64,000 bases of DNA from CBDCFV01 sp965216425 (GCA_965216425.1 CBDCFV010000007.1:1178001-1242000); one strand, 5' to 3'; shown: positions 51,684 through 59,882, numbered from the stretch's first letter. Notes: generated from the letters alone by a model not told the origin. Numbers and translations: made by a program.

Positions 51684-52451
51684 TCAGTGCCCGGTATATC
51701 CGGGGGGTCTGCGTTCCAGGAACGAGGTTATGCCCTCTGCCCGGTCACCGGTGCTGTGCAGCAGCACGTTCAGGTCCGTCTCCAGCCGCAACCCCTGGTC
51801 CAGTGTCAAGTCAAGCCCTTGCGACACCGCCTCTTTCAGGTAACGGGCGGCTATGGGAGCTCCGGCGGCGATTTGTTGGGCAATAGCCTCCGCCTCGCCC
51901 ATCAACTCACCGCCTTCCACCACCCGGTTGACCAGCCCGATGGTCAAGGCTTCTGGCGCGCCGACCACCCTGGAGGTAAGGATCATGTCTCGGGCCCACG
52001 CGGGTCCCACCAGTCGCGGCAGCCGCTGCGTGCCTCCGTCCCACGGCAACCGGCCTTCCGCGAGTCCGGTAAAGCCGAATTTGGAATGCGCCGATGCGAT
52101 GCGAATGTCCCCGGCCAAGGCCAGTTCCAGCCCATGGTCAAAGGCGTCCCCATTTACCGCTATCAGCACCGGGGCTTCGATGGCCGCAATGGACGAGGCA
52201 ACCTGTACGCTGCGCAGCCAGTCCAACTTTTGGTCTGCGTGGGCTTCGGTAACTGACGGTGGAGGCGACACGCGTCCCACGGAAAAATACTCTCCCGCCC
52301 CGGTAAGAATAACCGCGCGAACGCTGGGTTCCTCCCTGATTGAGGCGCAAACCTCCCACAGTTCTGCGGCCAACACTTGGTCGACGCAGTTGCAGGCGTC
52401 CGGCCGTGCCAAGGTGACCGTGGCGATGCTGTTTTCCAGGTCGTAGGACAA
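51684..52451 (-). CDS. Enoyl-CoA hydratase/isomerase family protein, catalytic Glu replaced
   Basis: A 255-residue crotonase-fold protein. It has the CoA-binding RPDACNCVDQVLAAELWEV, GAGEYFSVGR and NGDAFDHGLELALAGDIRIA. Compared with rat enoyl-CoA hydratase, the motif FGxPExxxGxxPGxGG reads FGFTGLAEGRLPWDGG, so the Glu144-type residue is Gly, and the Glu164 position in LVGPAWARDMILTSR is Asp. It may therefore do isomerase, dehalogenase, hydrolase or another crotonase reaction. First gene of the four-gene cluster. Hand alignment. Confidence 0.88.
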   Translation of the reverse strand: MSYDLENSIATVTLARPDACNCVDQVLAAELWEVCASIREEPSVRAVILTGAGEYFSVGRVSPPPSVTEAHADQKLDWLRSVQVASSIAAIEAPVLIAVNGDAFDHGLELALAGDIRIASAHSKFGFTGLAEGRLPWDGGTQRLPRLVGPAWARDMILTSRVVGAPEALTIGLVNRVVEGGELMGEAEAIAQQIAAGAPIAARYLKEAVSQGLDLTLDQGLRLETDLNVLLHSTGDRAEGITSFLERRPPGYTGH

Positions 52452-52544
52452 GCAACGGTATGGAATTTCGGTCCCTCAAGTCCCGATGTTTCCCAGCCGG
52501 TGTTGATCGGGCAGTGCCTAGATAGTAGGGCGGCATAGCGTCGC

Positions 52545-52573
52545 TTGACAAGAGTAACCATTATATTTACGAT
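52545..52573 (+). promoter_or_regulatory. groES-groEL promoter
   Basis: A perfect -35 TTGACA at 52545-52550 and a -10 TACGAT at 52568-52573 (17-bp spacing). The CIRCE operator begins 3 bp after the -10, covering the start of transcription. Confidence 0.7.
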
Positions 52574-52576
52574 AAT

Positions 52577-52603
52577 TTTGCACTTTTACGCCTAGAGTGC
52601 TAA
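52577..52603 (+). promoter_or_regulatory. CIRCE operator (HrcA binding site)
   Basis: TTTGCACTT, 9-bp spacer, GAGTGCTAA. The right arm is identical to the CIRCE consensus and the left arm matches at 7 of 9 positions (consensus TTAGCACTC). It lies about 54 bp before the groES start. It implies HrcA heat-shock control. Confidence 0.92.
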
Positions 52604-52656
52604 AGAAAATTGTTAAAAAAAACAAGCCCTAATTAGGGCGAAGAAAGGAGGCAAAA

Positions 52657-52947
52657 GTGGCGAATTTTGTGCCGCTGGGCGAACGGGTCGTGATCAAGCC
52701 TATAGAGCAAGAACAGACTACCAAGGGCGGGATTTTCTTACCTGACACTGCCAAGGAAAAACCTCAGGAAGGTGAGGTGGTTGCTGTTGGGCCAGGACGG
52801 GTCGGCGATGACGGTAACCGAATTGCCATGGAATTGACCAGTGGCGACCGCGTTATCTATTCCAAGTTCGCCGGGACCGAGTACAAGGACGGAGACGACG
52901 ACTACCTGATCCTGCGCGAGAGCGATATCCTGGCCAAACTAAGCTAA
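52657..52947 (+). CDS. groES: Co-chaperonin GroES
   Basis: A 96-residue GroES (Cpn10), the lid of the GroEL folding chamber. It starts at GTG 52657, with AAAGGAGG 5 bp upstream, and matches family length. Motifs are PLGERVVIKPIEQEQTTKGG, the mobile loop GGIFLPDTAKEKPQEG and VIYSKFAGTEYKDGDDDYL. A small palindrome GCCCTAATTAGGGC lies in the leader. It is followed 51 bp later by groEL. Control by HrcA through CIRCE. Confidence 0.98.
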   Translation: MANFVPLGERVVIKPIEQEQTTKGGIFLPDTAKEKPQEGEVVAVGPGRVGDDGNRIAMELTSGDRVIYSKFAGTEYKDGDDDYLILRESDILAKLS

Positions 52948-52998
52948 ACTATCGAGGCGGTCATAAGCCGCTTCTAAACAGAAGGACGGTGATATAGG

Positions 52999-54618
52999 AT
53001 GCCCGCAAAGAAACTAACCTACTCGGAAGAGGCGCGTAAGTCCCTTCGGACCGGTATTGACGCCTTAGCCGCGACGGTCAAGGTGACTCTGGGTCCAAAG
53101 GGCCGCAACGTTGTGCTTGACAAGTCCTTTGGCCCTCCCCAAGTCTGTAGTGACGGGGTCACCATTGCCAAAGAGATCGAGTTGCCCGATGCCTTTGAGA
53201 ACATGGGCGCTCAGCTCCTTAAAGAGGCGGCTACCAAGACTAACGACGCCGCCGGTGACGGCACCACTACCTCGGTAGTACTGGCCCAAGCCATCATCAA
53301 TGACGGCTTCAAGAACGTTACCGCCGGGACTAACCCCATGGCCATCAAGAGGGGCATCGACAAGGCCGTCGCCTCTATAGTGGATGAGCTTCAGAAGATG
53401 GCTCAGCCTGTGGAAACCCGCGAGCGCATAGGGCAAGTGGCGAGTCTCTCGGCCCATGAAGACGCGATTGGTGAGACCATCGCCGAGTCCATGGAGAAAG
53501 TCGGCAAGGACGGCGTCATCACGGTTGAGGAATCCAAAGGCCTATTCGACGAGATCGAGTACGTCGAAGGTATGCAGATTGACCGCGGCTATATTTCCCC
53601 TTACTTCATTACCAATGCCGACCGGATGGAGGCTGCCATCGAGGACGCCACACTGGTCATCACTGACAAGAAGGTTTCCGCCGTGGCGGAGTTGCTTCCC
53701 GCCTTGGAGAAGCTGCTCCAGATCGGTAAGAAGAACGTCGTAATCATCGGCGAGGACATCGACGGCGAGGCCCTGGCTACATTGGTAGTCAACAAGCTGC
53801 GGGGCACGCTGAACGTTCTGGCAGTGAAAGCTCCGGGATTCGGAGACCGCCGCAAGGCGATGCTCGAGGACATTGCCATCTTGACCGGCGGCACCGTGAT
53901 CAGCGAGGAAACAGGCCGCAAGCTGGACAACGCCACCTTGGACGATTTCGGACAAGCCCGCCGCGTCTCCGCCACCAAGGACGAGACCACCATCGTGGAA
54001 GGCCGGGGATCGGAAGATGCCATCCAAGCCCGGATCAACCAGATTAAGACCCAGATTGAAGAGACCACCTCCGAGTTCGATCGCGAGAAGCTGCAAGAGC
54101 GGATGGCCAAGCTCTCAGGCGGCGTGGCGGTCATCAAGGTCGGAGCGGCTACCGAGATCGAATTGAAGGAGCGCAAGGCCAGGGTCGAAGACGCCCTTTC
54201 CGCTACTCGCTCCGCCGTGGAAGAGGGCATCGTTGCCGGCGGCGGCGTGGCGCTGGTTCGTGCACAGCGTGCCTTGGACTCCATTGGCGACCTTCCCAGC
54301 GACGAGAGGGTTGGCGTAGACATCATTCGCCGGTCGCTGGAACAGCCCCTGAAGCTGATCGTAGAGAACGCAGGTTTCGAGGGCGCAGTCGTCCTGAACC
54401 AAGTTAAACAGCAGGCCGACGACTACGGGTACGACGCCGAGGTCGGCGAGTACGGCCCGATGTTGGAACGGGGTATTGTGGACCCGACCAAGGTCACCCG
54501 GTCCGCCCTTCAGAACGCTGCCAGCGTAGCGGGCATGGTCCTGACCACTGAGTCGATGATCACGGAAATCCCGCTGCCTGCGGCTGCCGCCCCGGCGATG
54601 CCGCCGATGGACTACTAA
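52999..54618 (+). CDS. groEL: Chaperonin GroEL
   Basis: A 539-residue GroEL (Hsp60) that folds proteins with GroES and ATP. It has GIDALAATVKVTLGPKGRNV, DGVTIAKEIELPDAFENMGA, AAGDGTTTSVVLAQAI (the ATP site) and the C-terminal EPLPAAA-type tail (PLPAAAAPAMPPMDY). The tail lacks the GGM repeats of proteobacteria, as is usual in Chloroflexota. GGACGG precedes the ATG. A terminator is 34 bp after the stop. Only one copy seen in the window. Confidence 0.99.
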   Translation: MPAKKLTYSEEARKSLRTGIDALAATVKVTLGPKGRNVVLDKSFGPPQVCSDGVTIAKEIELPDAFENMGAQLLKEAATKTNDAAGDGTTTSVVLAQAIINDGFKNVTAGTNPMAIKRGIDKAVASIVDELQKMAQPVETRERIGQVASLSAHEDAIGETIAESMEKVGKDGVITVEESKGLFDEIEYVEGMQIDRGYISPYFITNADRMEAAIEDATLVITDKKVSAVAELLPALEKLLQIGKKNVVIIGEDIDGEALATLVVNKLRGTLNVLAVKAPGFGDRRKAMLEDIAILTGGTVISEETGRKLDNATLDDFGQARRVSATKDETTIVEGRGSEDAIQARINQIKTQIEETTSEFDREKLQERMAKLSGGVAVIKVGAATEIELKERKARVEDALSATRSAVEEGIVAGGGVALVRAQRALDSIGDLPSDERVGVDIIRRSLEQPLKLIVENAGFEGAVVLNQVKQQADDYGYDAEVGEYGPMLERGIVDPTKVTRSALQNAASVAGMVLTTESMITEIPLPAAAAPAMPPMDY

Positions 54619-54651
54619 CCCAGGATTACACCTACGGACGTTGCTTAAAGG

Positions 54652-54681
54652 ACCGCCCCGATGCTTCGGGGCGGTTTCTTT
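54652..54681 (+). terminator. Rho-independent terminator of groESL
   Basis: A perfect 10-bp stem ACCGCCCCGA / TCGGGGCGGT with a 4-nt loop (TGCT), followed by TTCTTTTG. Confidence 0.9.
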
Positions 54682-54781
54682 TGTTCTACGCTGTCCGTTG
54701 GCGAAGGAAAACCGAGGCGGTTATAATGCGTTGCCGCATTTATCACAGGCAAGCGCTACACTTCCAATTACGTGGACACTG

Positions 54782-55492
54782 ATGGCAGAACCAGACAACT
54801 ACGACACCGGAACGGTCGGCCGGCGCAAGGTTTATCCTTCACCGGGGGCCGCCATCCGGGACATTCCGGAGGGCGCGTCTGTCCTCATATCGGGCTACGC
54901 GGGCATCGGATCGCCGGAAGGTCTGCTACGGGCCTTGTTGGCCAGCGGCGTGGGCGGCCTTACCTGCATTTGCCAAGGGGCTTGGCCTCATCCAGTTGAA
55001 TCGGTCGACGTAAGTGAGTTGGTGGCCAACGGGCAGGTGGAAAAGCTGATTTCGCCCCTGCCGTTTTATCCCGGCTCAGGCGGCTTGGTTGAAGACCGAT
55101 GGAAGTCCGGCGACCTGGAGATAGAAATGGTCTCACCGGGCGTACTGGCAGAGCGGTTGCGGGCCGGCGGTGCGGGGTTGGGCGGGGTTTTCGTGCCCGG
55201 AGCGCCCGGCACCCGGTTCCAGGAGGGTAAAGAAACGGCTTCTTTCGGTGATCAAGAGCACGTATTCGAGAGGGCGTTGAAGGCCGACTTTGCATTGCTG
55301 CGAGCCGCCGCAGCGGATACCGTTGGCAACCTGGTGTACCAGGGAGTCCAACGCAACTGGAACCCGGTGATGGCCATGGCTGGCGGCGTGTGCATCGCCG
55401 AGGTGGACGAAATAGTCGAACCGGGAGGCCTGGACCCTGAATTAGTGATAACTCCGGGTATTTTCGTCAACCGCATCGTTCAGACCGTCTGA
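54782..55492 (+). CDS. Family I CoA-transferase, alpha subunit
   Basis: A 236-residue alpha (A) subunit of a 3-oxoacid or similar CoA-transferase. It starts at ATG 54782 (MAEPDNYDTGTVGRRKVYPS); the frame upstream overlaps the terminator. Features are AAIRDIPEGASVLISGYAGIGSPEGLL, MVSPGVLAERLRAGGAGLGG and DTVGNLVYQGVQRNWNPVM. The catalytic Glu is in the beta subunit, encoded by the next genes. The last gene of the set (56976) and the middle fusion suggest that two transferases are made. The operon starts 160 bp after groEL. Confidence 0.9.
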   Translation: MAEPDNYDTGTVGRRKVYPSPGAAIRDIPEGASVLISGYAGIGSPEGLLRALLASGVGGLTCICQGAWPHPVESVDVSELVANGQVEKLISPLPFYPGSGGLVEDRWKSGDLEIEMVSPGVLAERLRAGGAGLGGVFVPGAPGTRFQEGKETASFGDQEHVFERALKADFALLRAAAADTVGNLVYQGVQRNWNPVMAMAGGVCIAEVDEIVEPGGLDPELVITPGIFVNRIVQTV

Positions 55493-55537
55493 CCCATTGT
55501 TTCTAACTTTCAGTTTCCGTGGAATGATATAACGGAG

Positions 55538-56938
55538 ATGCCTATGCCCGAGAGACTCGACAGTTCGCAGATGGCCCTCAGGGTGGCCCGGGAATTGGTT
55601 TCCGGCGAGGTTGTGGCATTGGGACTTGGGCTGCCAACCCTGACGCCGAAGGTAGTGTCGCCCGACGCAGGTGTATTGTTCGTGTCGGAGAGCGGGGTAT
55701 TGGGCTACCAAATGCACGGGGAGTCGGCGTTGGACTCCGAAGGCCGCACGGCGGGTTTTATTCCGGGCGGTGTTTCGGTAAGCACCGTGGAACTGGCTGC
55801 GATGGTCAGGGCCGGCTATGTGAACACAGTTGTCCTGCGACCGGGCCAAGTAACCGCGCAAGGAGACTTCACCAATTGGACCACCGCTGCTACTACCGGC
55901 TTGTCAGCCGCGTCCTGGGCTTCAGAGTACGCCAACGGAGCGGGACGTATCATCGCCATGATGCCCCATACCAACCCCGATGGGACGCCGACGATTGTCT
56001 CCCAGAGCACGATGCCATTGGATGGCCGCGGTTGCGTGAGCTTGATTGTCACCGATGCGGCGGTAATGCGGGTGGGCCAGGACGGCTTGACGTTGGAAGA
56101 GGTCGCCTCGGGGTGGTCATCCGATGCCGTAGCAGCGATCACCGGCGCGCCTTTGATGGTGTCCTCTGTCTTGAAGGAAATGACCTTTGACGCGCCCCGA
56201 TTTCAGCAACCCAACAAGGTCTTTCCCAGCGCTCTTGAAGCGATTCAAGACCTTCCCAACGGGGCAACCGTTTTTATCGACGGATTCGCCGGGCCGGGTG
56301 GCATGCCTCAGTGCCTGCTGGTGGCCCTCCGCGACCACGGCGCCAGCGGCCTGACCATGGTCAGCAACACTGCCGGGATTGCCCGGGTGGTGGGATTCGG
56401 AACTCCGCCTGGACGCCAAGCCATCGACCACAGCATCCTGATCGACAATCATCAGATAAAGAAAGCCATCGCTTCCTACCCCGTGTCTCCGTCGCCCGCC
56501 CGCCCCAGTTCCTTCGAGCTTGCGCTGCAACGAGGGGAGGTAGAGTGCGAAGTGGTGCCACAAGGCACATTGGCGGAGCGGCTCAGGGCCGGCGGCGCTG
56601 GGGTGGCCGCCTTTTATACCCCCACCGGCGTCGGCACCCTGCTGGCCGAGGGCAAGGAGGTCCGTTCCTTTGACGGGAAGGATTACGTGCTGGAGCAGGC
56701 TTTGCGGGGAGATTTCTGCTTGATCCGGGGTTACAAAGCGGACACCCTGGGCAACGTGGTGTACAAAGGCACCTCCCGCAACTTCAACTCCGTCATGGCC
56801 CCCGCGGCGCGAGTCACCGTTATCGAGGTTGACGAGGTTGTTGAGCCGGGGGCCCTAGGCCCCGATGAGATTGTGACTCCCGGAGTCTATATAGACAGAA
56901 TCGTGGTAAGACCTCCGGGGTTTTCCCACTACGAGTAG
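55538..56938 (+). CDS. Family I CoA-transferase, beta-alpha fusion
   Basis: A 466-residue fused protein. Residues 1-205 are a beta (B) subunit with the catalytic glutamate E51 in FVSESGVLGYQ, then GFIPGGVSVST and GCVSLIVTDAAVMR. Residues 220-466 are an alpha (A) subunit: FPSALEAIQDLPNGATVFID, GFAGPGGMPQCLL, VPQGTLAERLRAGGAGVAAF, KADTLGNVVYKGTSRNFNSVM. In fused CoA-transferases the usual order is alpha-beta; here beta comes first. With a free alpha gene before and a free beta gene after, the order is alpha, beta-alpha, beta, as expected if an alpha-beta pair was duplicated and the inner two genes fused. It starts 45 bp after the previous stop. Confidence 0.9.
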   Translation: MPMPERLDSSQMALRVARELVSGEVVALGLGLPTLTPKVVSPDAGVLFVSESGVLGYQMHGESALDSEGRTAGFIPGGVSVSTVELAAMVRAGYVNTVVLRPGQVTAQGDFTNWTTAATTGLSAASWASEYANGAGRIIAMMPHTNPDGTPTIVSQSTMPLDGRGCVSLIVTDAAVMRVGQDGLTLEEVASGWSSDAVAAITGAPLMVSSVLKEMTFDAPRFQQPNKVFPSALEAIQDLPNGATVFIDGFAGPGGMPQCLLVALRDHGASGLTMVSNTAGIARVVGFGTPPGRQAIDHSILIDNHQIKKAIASYPVSPSPARPSSFELALQRGEVECEVVPQGTLAERLRAGGAGVAAFYTPTGVGTLLAEGKEVRSFDGKDYVLEQALRGDFCLIRGYKADTLGNVVYKGTSRNFNSVMAPAARVTVIEVDEVVEPGALGPDEIVTPGVYIDRIVVRPPGFSHYE

Positions 56939-56975
56939 ACTGGCTTCAACGCTGGGAGACAAACGAGGAACGGCG

Positions 56976-57653
56976 ATGACCCAAGAACAAAGCAAGCCCC
57001 GACTGGAGCGCGAAATAATCGCGATGAGGGTAGCCAAAGAACTGCCCGACCAAGGATACGTCAACTTGGGGATCGGCATCCCGACCCTGGTTTCCAACTT
57101 CGTGCCCGACGGTAAGGTGATCTTTTATCACAGCGAAAGCGGGGTGTTGAACTGCGGGCCGCTGGCGGAGGAAGGAGAAGAGGATATAGACTTGATTAAC
57201 GCCGGAGGTCAATTTCTGCAAATGGTCCCCGGCATGTCTTTCTTTAACTCCGCTGAAGCCTTCGCCATGATACGCGGCGGACACGTGGACGTAACGGTGC
57301 TTGGGTCACATCAAGTGGCGGCAAACGGCGACTTGGCCAACTGGATGCTGCCCCAAAGGGGCGTCGGGAACGTGGGGGGCGCTATGGACCTGGCAGCCGG
57401 AGCCAAGGACGTAATCGTCGCCATGGAGCATACCGACCGGCAGGACCGCCCCAAGATACTGGAAGAGTGCACGTTGCCGGTCACCGGCAAGGGCTGCGTG
57501 TCGTTGATAGTTACCGACCTGGCAGTGATAAGGTGCACCGCAGAAGGTCTTGTCTTGGAAGAGGTCGCGCCGGGATGGACGCCGGAGGAGGTCCAGGAAT
57601 TGACCGGAGCGCGCCTGATATTCTCCCCGGACTTACAGGATTACCACCTGTAG
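56976..57653 (+). CDS. Family I CoA-transferase, beta subunit
   Basis: A 225-residue beta (B) subunit with the catalytic glutamate E54 in YHSESGVLNCG, and GIGIPTLVSNFVPDGKVIF, MLPQRGVGNVGGAMDLAAGA and GKGCVSLIVTDLAVIR. It may join with the free alpha (54782) or the alpha half of the fusion. It starts 37 bp after the fusion. The acid is probably a short 3-oxo or branched acid, but not determinable. The gene is the last of the three; a TPP riboswitch for the next operon follows. Confidence 0.93.
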   Translation: MTQEQSKPRLEREIIAMRVAKELPDQGYVNLGIGIPTLVSNFVPDGKVIFYHSESGVLNCGPLAEEGEEDIDLINAGGQFLQMVPGMSFFNSAEAFAMIRGGHVDVTVLGSHQVAANGDLANWMLPQRGVGNVGGAMDLAAGAKDVIVAMEHTDRQDRPKILEECTLPVTGKGCVSLIVTDLAVIRCTAEGLVLEEVAPGWTPEEVQELTGARLIFSPDLQDYHL

Positions 57654-57739
57654 AGGGGGTTTATCAACGCGTCTACGCGCGTTGACTTGGCATTGGCTGG
57701 GTGATAAGCTTCCCTGTAAGCGATTAAATAAAGGATGTT

Positions 57740-57834
57740 CTGGCGGGAGCTTGGGCAAGCCAGGCTGAGAGGGTGACCTTGGATCGTCGCCGACCGTCCG
57801 TACCTGATCCGGGTAATGCCGGTGTAGGGATGGG
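57740..57834 (+). promoter_or_regulatory. TPP riboswitch (THI element)
   Basis: The conserved cores are present: GGCTGAGAGGGTGACC (CTGAGA at 57765-57770) and TACCTGATCCGGGTAATGCC with GTGTAGGGA. It lies in the leader of the thiG operon and ends near 57834, 80 bp before thiG. Binding of thiamine diphosphate should lower expression, probably with the terminator just downstream. Edges approximate. Confidence 0.95.
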
Positions 57835-57859
57835 ACGCTGCAATGAACTCAAAGTCCAG

Positions 57860-57890
57860 CCGCCAGGATTATACCTGGCGGTTTGATTTT
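57860..57890 (+). terminator. Riboswitch-controlled terminator before thiG
   Basis: A perfect 8-bp stem CCGCCAGG / CCTGGCGG with loop ATTATA, followed by TTTGATTTT. Located between the TPP riboswitch and thiG, so it is probably the expression platform by which ligand binding stops transcription. Confidence 0.9.
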
Positions 57891-57914
57891 ATCCGTTAGC
57901 TTAGTGGAGAAACG

Positions 57915-58706
57915 TTGGCCATGTCAGACGATCTAATCATAGCCGGAAAGCATTTCAAGTCCCGTCTTATTCTGGGCACCGGCCGGTACCGGACCATGGA
58001 AGACATGGTGCAGGCAGTAGAAGCCTCCGGTACCGAAATGATCACAGTGGCCATCAGGCGCTTGGACTTGGACGACCCGACGAACAAGACCATTCTTGAC
58101 TACATAGATTGGAGCAGGTACCAGCTTCTGCCCAACACCGCCGGCTGCAGTACCGTCGAAGAGGCCTTGTTCATCGCCCGGTTGGGACGCGAGGTTGGTC
58201 AGACCGACTTCGTCAAGCTCGAGGTCATTCCCGACCACAAATACCTGTTCCCCGATGCGGCGGCTACTCTTGAGGCTGCCCGGCAACTGGTGAAGGAAGG
58301 ATTCGTGGTGTTACCGTACATCCATGCCGATCCGACCTTGGCCAAGAACCTGGAAGATGTAGGGTGCGCCACCGTCATGCCCTTGGGATCGGCTATCGGC
58401 TCGGGCCAAGGCATACACACCACGGAAGAGATCAAGATAATCCTGGAGCAAGCTACGGTCCCAGTGGTGGTGGACGCCGGGTTGGCCGTCCCGTCCGATG
58501 CCTCTCACGCGCTGGAGTTGGGTGCGTCCGCCGTGCTGGTCAACACCGCGATCGCCCAAGCCCAAGACCCGGCTCTGATGGCAAAGGCCTTCAGGCATGG
58601 CGTTGAGGCGGGTAGAAGCGCTTACTTGGCCGGCAGAATAGCATCAAGGGCACACGCGTCCCCCAGTAGCCCAACCGACGAGGTGCCCCAGCCAGTCCAG
58701 GCCTGA
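57915..58706 (+). CDS. thiG: Thiazole synthase
   Basis: ThiG, 263 residues, makes the thiazole phosphate of thiamine from deoxyxylulose phosphate, dehydroglycine and ThiS-thiocarboxylate. It contains FKSRLILGTGRYRTMEDMV, MITVAIRRLDLDDP, LPNTAGCSTVEEAL, DTKLEVI-like DFVKLEVIPD, VMPLGSAIGSGQGI and VPSDASHALELGASAVLVNTAIA, all standard. The start is TTG 57915 (GGAG 5 bp upstream) or ATG 57921 (11 bp). First gene of thiG-thiE-thiS, under the TPP riboswitch. Confidence 0.97.
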   Translation: MAMSDDLIIAGKHFKSRLILGTGRYRTMEDMVQAVEASGTEMITVAIRRLDLDDPTNKTILDYIDWSRYQLLPNTAGCSTVEEALFIARLGREVGQTDFVKLEVIPDHKYLFPDAAATLEAARQLVKEGFVVLPYIHADPTLAKNLEDVGCATVMPLGSAIGSGQGIHTTEEIKIILEQATVPVVVDAGLAVPSDASHALELGASAVLVNTAIAQAQDPALMAKAFRHGVEAGRSAYLAGRIASRAHASPSSPTDEVPQPVQA

Positions 58707-58717
58707 AGTCTACCGCG

Positions 58718-59404
58718 ATGCGTCTTCCGGTTCCTATACCGTGTCTTTGTTTGGTCACCGACCGGACGGTGGGTGACAAGGACTCGTTGGTCGAGCGTGT
58801 TGCTGCTGCAGTGGCCGGCGGTGTGGACATGGTGCAGGTAAGAGAAAAGGATCTGCCCGGAGCCAGGCTTTTGGAGCTTGCCAACACTCTCAAAGACGCC
58901 GTTGGGGATCGCGCGGCCATCCTGGTCAATGAACGGGTGGACGTCGCTGCGGTCGCTGGAGTTTCAGGTGTTCAGTTGGGTGAAGAGGCACTGGGAATAG
59001 CCGCAGCCAGGCGTATCCTTGGTGACGGCTGCCTTGTAGGGAGGTCTGTCCACTCGCTTACGGCGGCTGAAGAGGCGGCAGCCCAAGGCGCGGACTTTCT
59101 GATAGTTGGTACAATGTACTCGACGCGCTCCCATCCCGGTGCACTGCCCGCCGGGCCCGAGTTGATGCGTAACATATCCAGCCATTGCCGTGTGCCCCTC
59201 ATTGGCATTGGAGGTATCAACGAAAGCAACTTGGGCGAAGTGCTCCGGGCCGGTGCTTCAGGGGTGGCGGTCATTACCAGCATCCTTAACTCCGACAACC
59301 CGGAGGCGGCGGCCCGGCGGCTGAAAACGGCGATGCTGGCCGCCTTGGACGACGAAGCAGCTATTTCCTCAGAGGGAGCTCGAGGAGGTCCCCGTCCACG
59401 ATGA
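58718..59404 (+). CDS. thiE: Thiamine-phosphate synthase
   Basis: ThiE, 228 residues, joins the thiazole and pyrimidine phosphates into thiamine phosphate. Motifs are PCLCLVTDRTVGD, VDMVQVREKDLPGARLLEL, VNERVDVAAVAGVSGVQLGE, GRSVHSLTAAEEAAAQGADF, VGTMYSTRSHPGALPAGP and GIGGINESNLGEVL, the complete catalytic set. The C-terminal 25 residues (SSEGARGGPRPR) are a tail beyond the usual end. Starts 12 bp after thiG, and its stop overlaps thiS by 4 bases. Confidence 0.97.
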   Translation: MRLPVPIPCLCLVTDRTVGDKDSLVERVAAAVAGGVDMVQVREKDLPGARLLELANTLKDAVGDRAAILVNERVDVAAVAGVSGVQLGEEALGIAAARRILGDGCLVGRSVHSLTAAEEAAAQGADFLIVGTMYSTRSHPGALPAGPELMRNISSHCRVPLIGIGGINESNLGEVLRAGASGVAVITSILNSDNPEAAARRLKTAMLAALDDEAAISSEGARGGPRPR

Positions 59405-59604
59405 TCAACTTGACGGTGAACGGTAAACAGAGGTCCTTGGACGACAGCGTAGATTTGGCCACTTACTTGGCTTCTTTTAACCTGAGCCTCCAGCACGTAG
59501 CCGTTGGTTACAACGGGGAGGTCATCAAGAAAGAGCTTTACCCCCAGGTCACCCTGCGGGATGGAGACGTGCTGGAAATCGTCCGCCCCGTGGGCGGTGG
59601 CTAA
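59401..59604 (+). CDS. thiS: Sulfur carrier protein ThiS
   Basis: A 67-residue ubiquitin-like sulfur carrier that gives sulfur to ThiG. It starts MINLTVNGKQRSLDDSVDLA and ends DGDVLEIVRPVGGG, with the C-terminal Gly-Gly needed for thiocarboxylation plus one more Gly. Overlaps the thiE stop by 4 bases (ATGA). A ThiF-type activating enzyme is not in the window. The operon order thiG-thiE-thiS differs from the more usual thiS-thiG. Confidence 0.95.
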   Translation: MINLTVNGKQRSLDDSVDLATYLASFNLSLQHVAVGYNGEVIKKELYPQVTLRDGDVLEIVRPVGGG

Positions 59605-59630
59605 CCCGAATACAGGGACTCGGGACAGCC

Positions 59631-59882
59631 ATGCAGCACGACGGTTTAGACCACCAAGTCCTTGACCCGTTGCTGATAGAGGTAGTAAGGCAACATCAGG
59701 ATAAAGTGGTGGGCTGGATGCGGCGCGAACCTGGGTGCTGGGGGTTTTTGGCCGGAAAGGCCGTCGTTAGCTGCCGCCAGACGATGGGCAGGCCACTGGT
59801 GGACGGTGAACGCCGGTTGGTGTGGCACCGCCTGTGGTGGCTGTTGGAGCGAATTAAAGAGGGTCAGGCGGCGGAAAGCTGA
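59631..59882 (+). CDS. Small conserved hypothetical protein downstream of thiS
   Basis: An 83-residue protein, MQHDGLDHQVLDPLLIEVVR and then GWMRREPGCWGFLAGKAVVS and LVWHRLWWLLERIKEG. Rich in Trp and Arg, without a signal peptide. I do not recognise it. The gene follows thiS by 26 bp on the same strand, so it is probably co-transcribed with the thi genes. It overlaps the convergent M28-like gene by 19 bp at the 3' ends. Confidence is moderate because of its short length. Confidence 0.6.
   Translation: MQHDGLDHQVLDPLLIEVVRQHQDKVVGWMRREPGCWGFLAGKAVVSCRQTMGRPLVDGERRLVWHRLWWLLERIKEGQAAES

Noticed and set aside
52630..52643. Palindrome GCCCTAATTAGGGC in the groES leader
   Set aside because: Too short to claim as a regulatory site; CIRCE already explains control.
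54641..54781. Longer start for the alpha CoA-transferase
   Set aside because: The extra frame runs over the groESL terminator and gives a Cys/Pro-rich non-family sequence.
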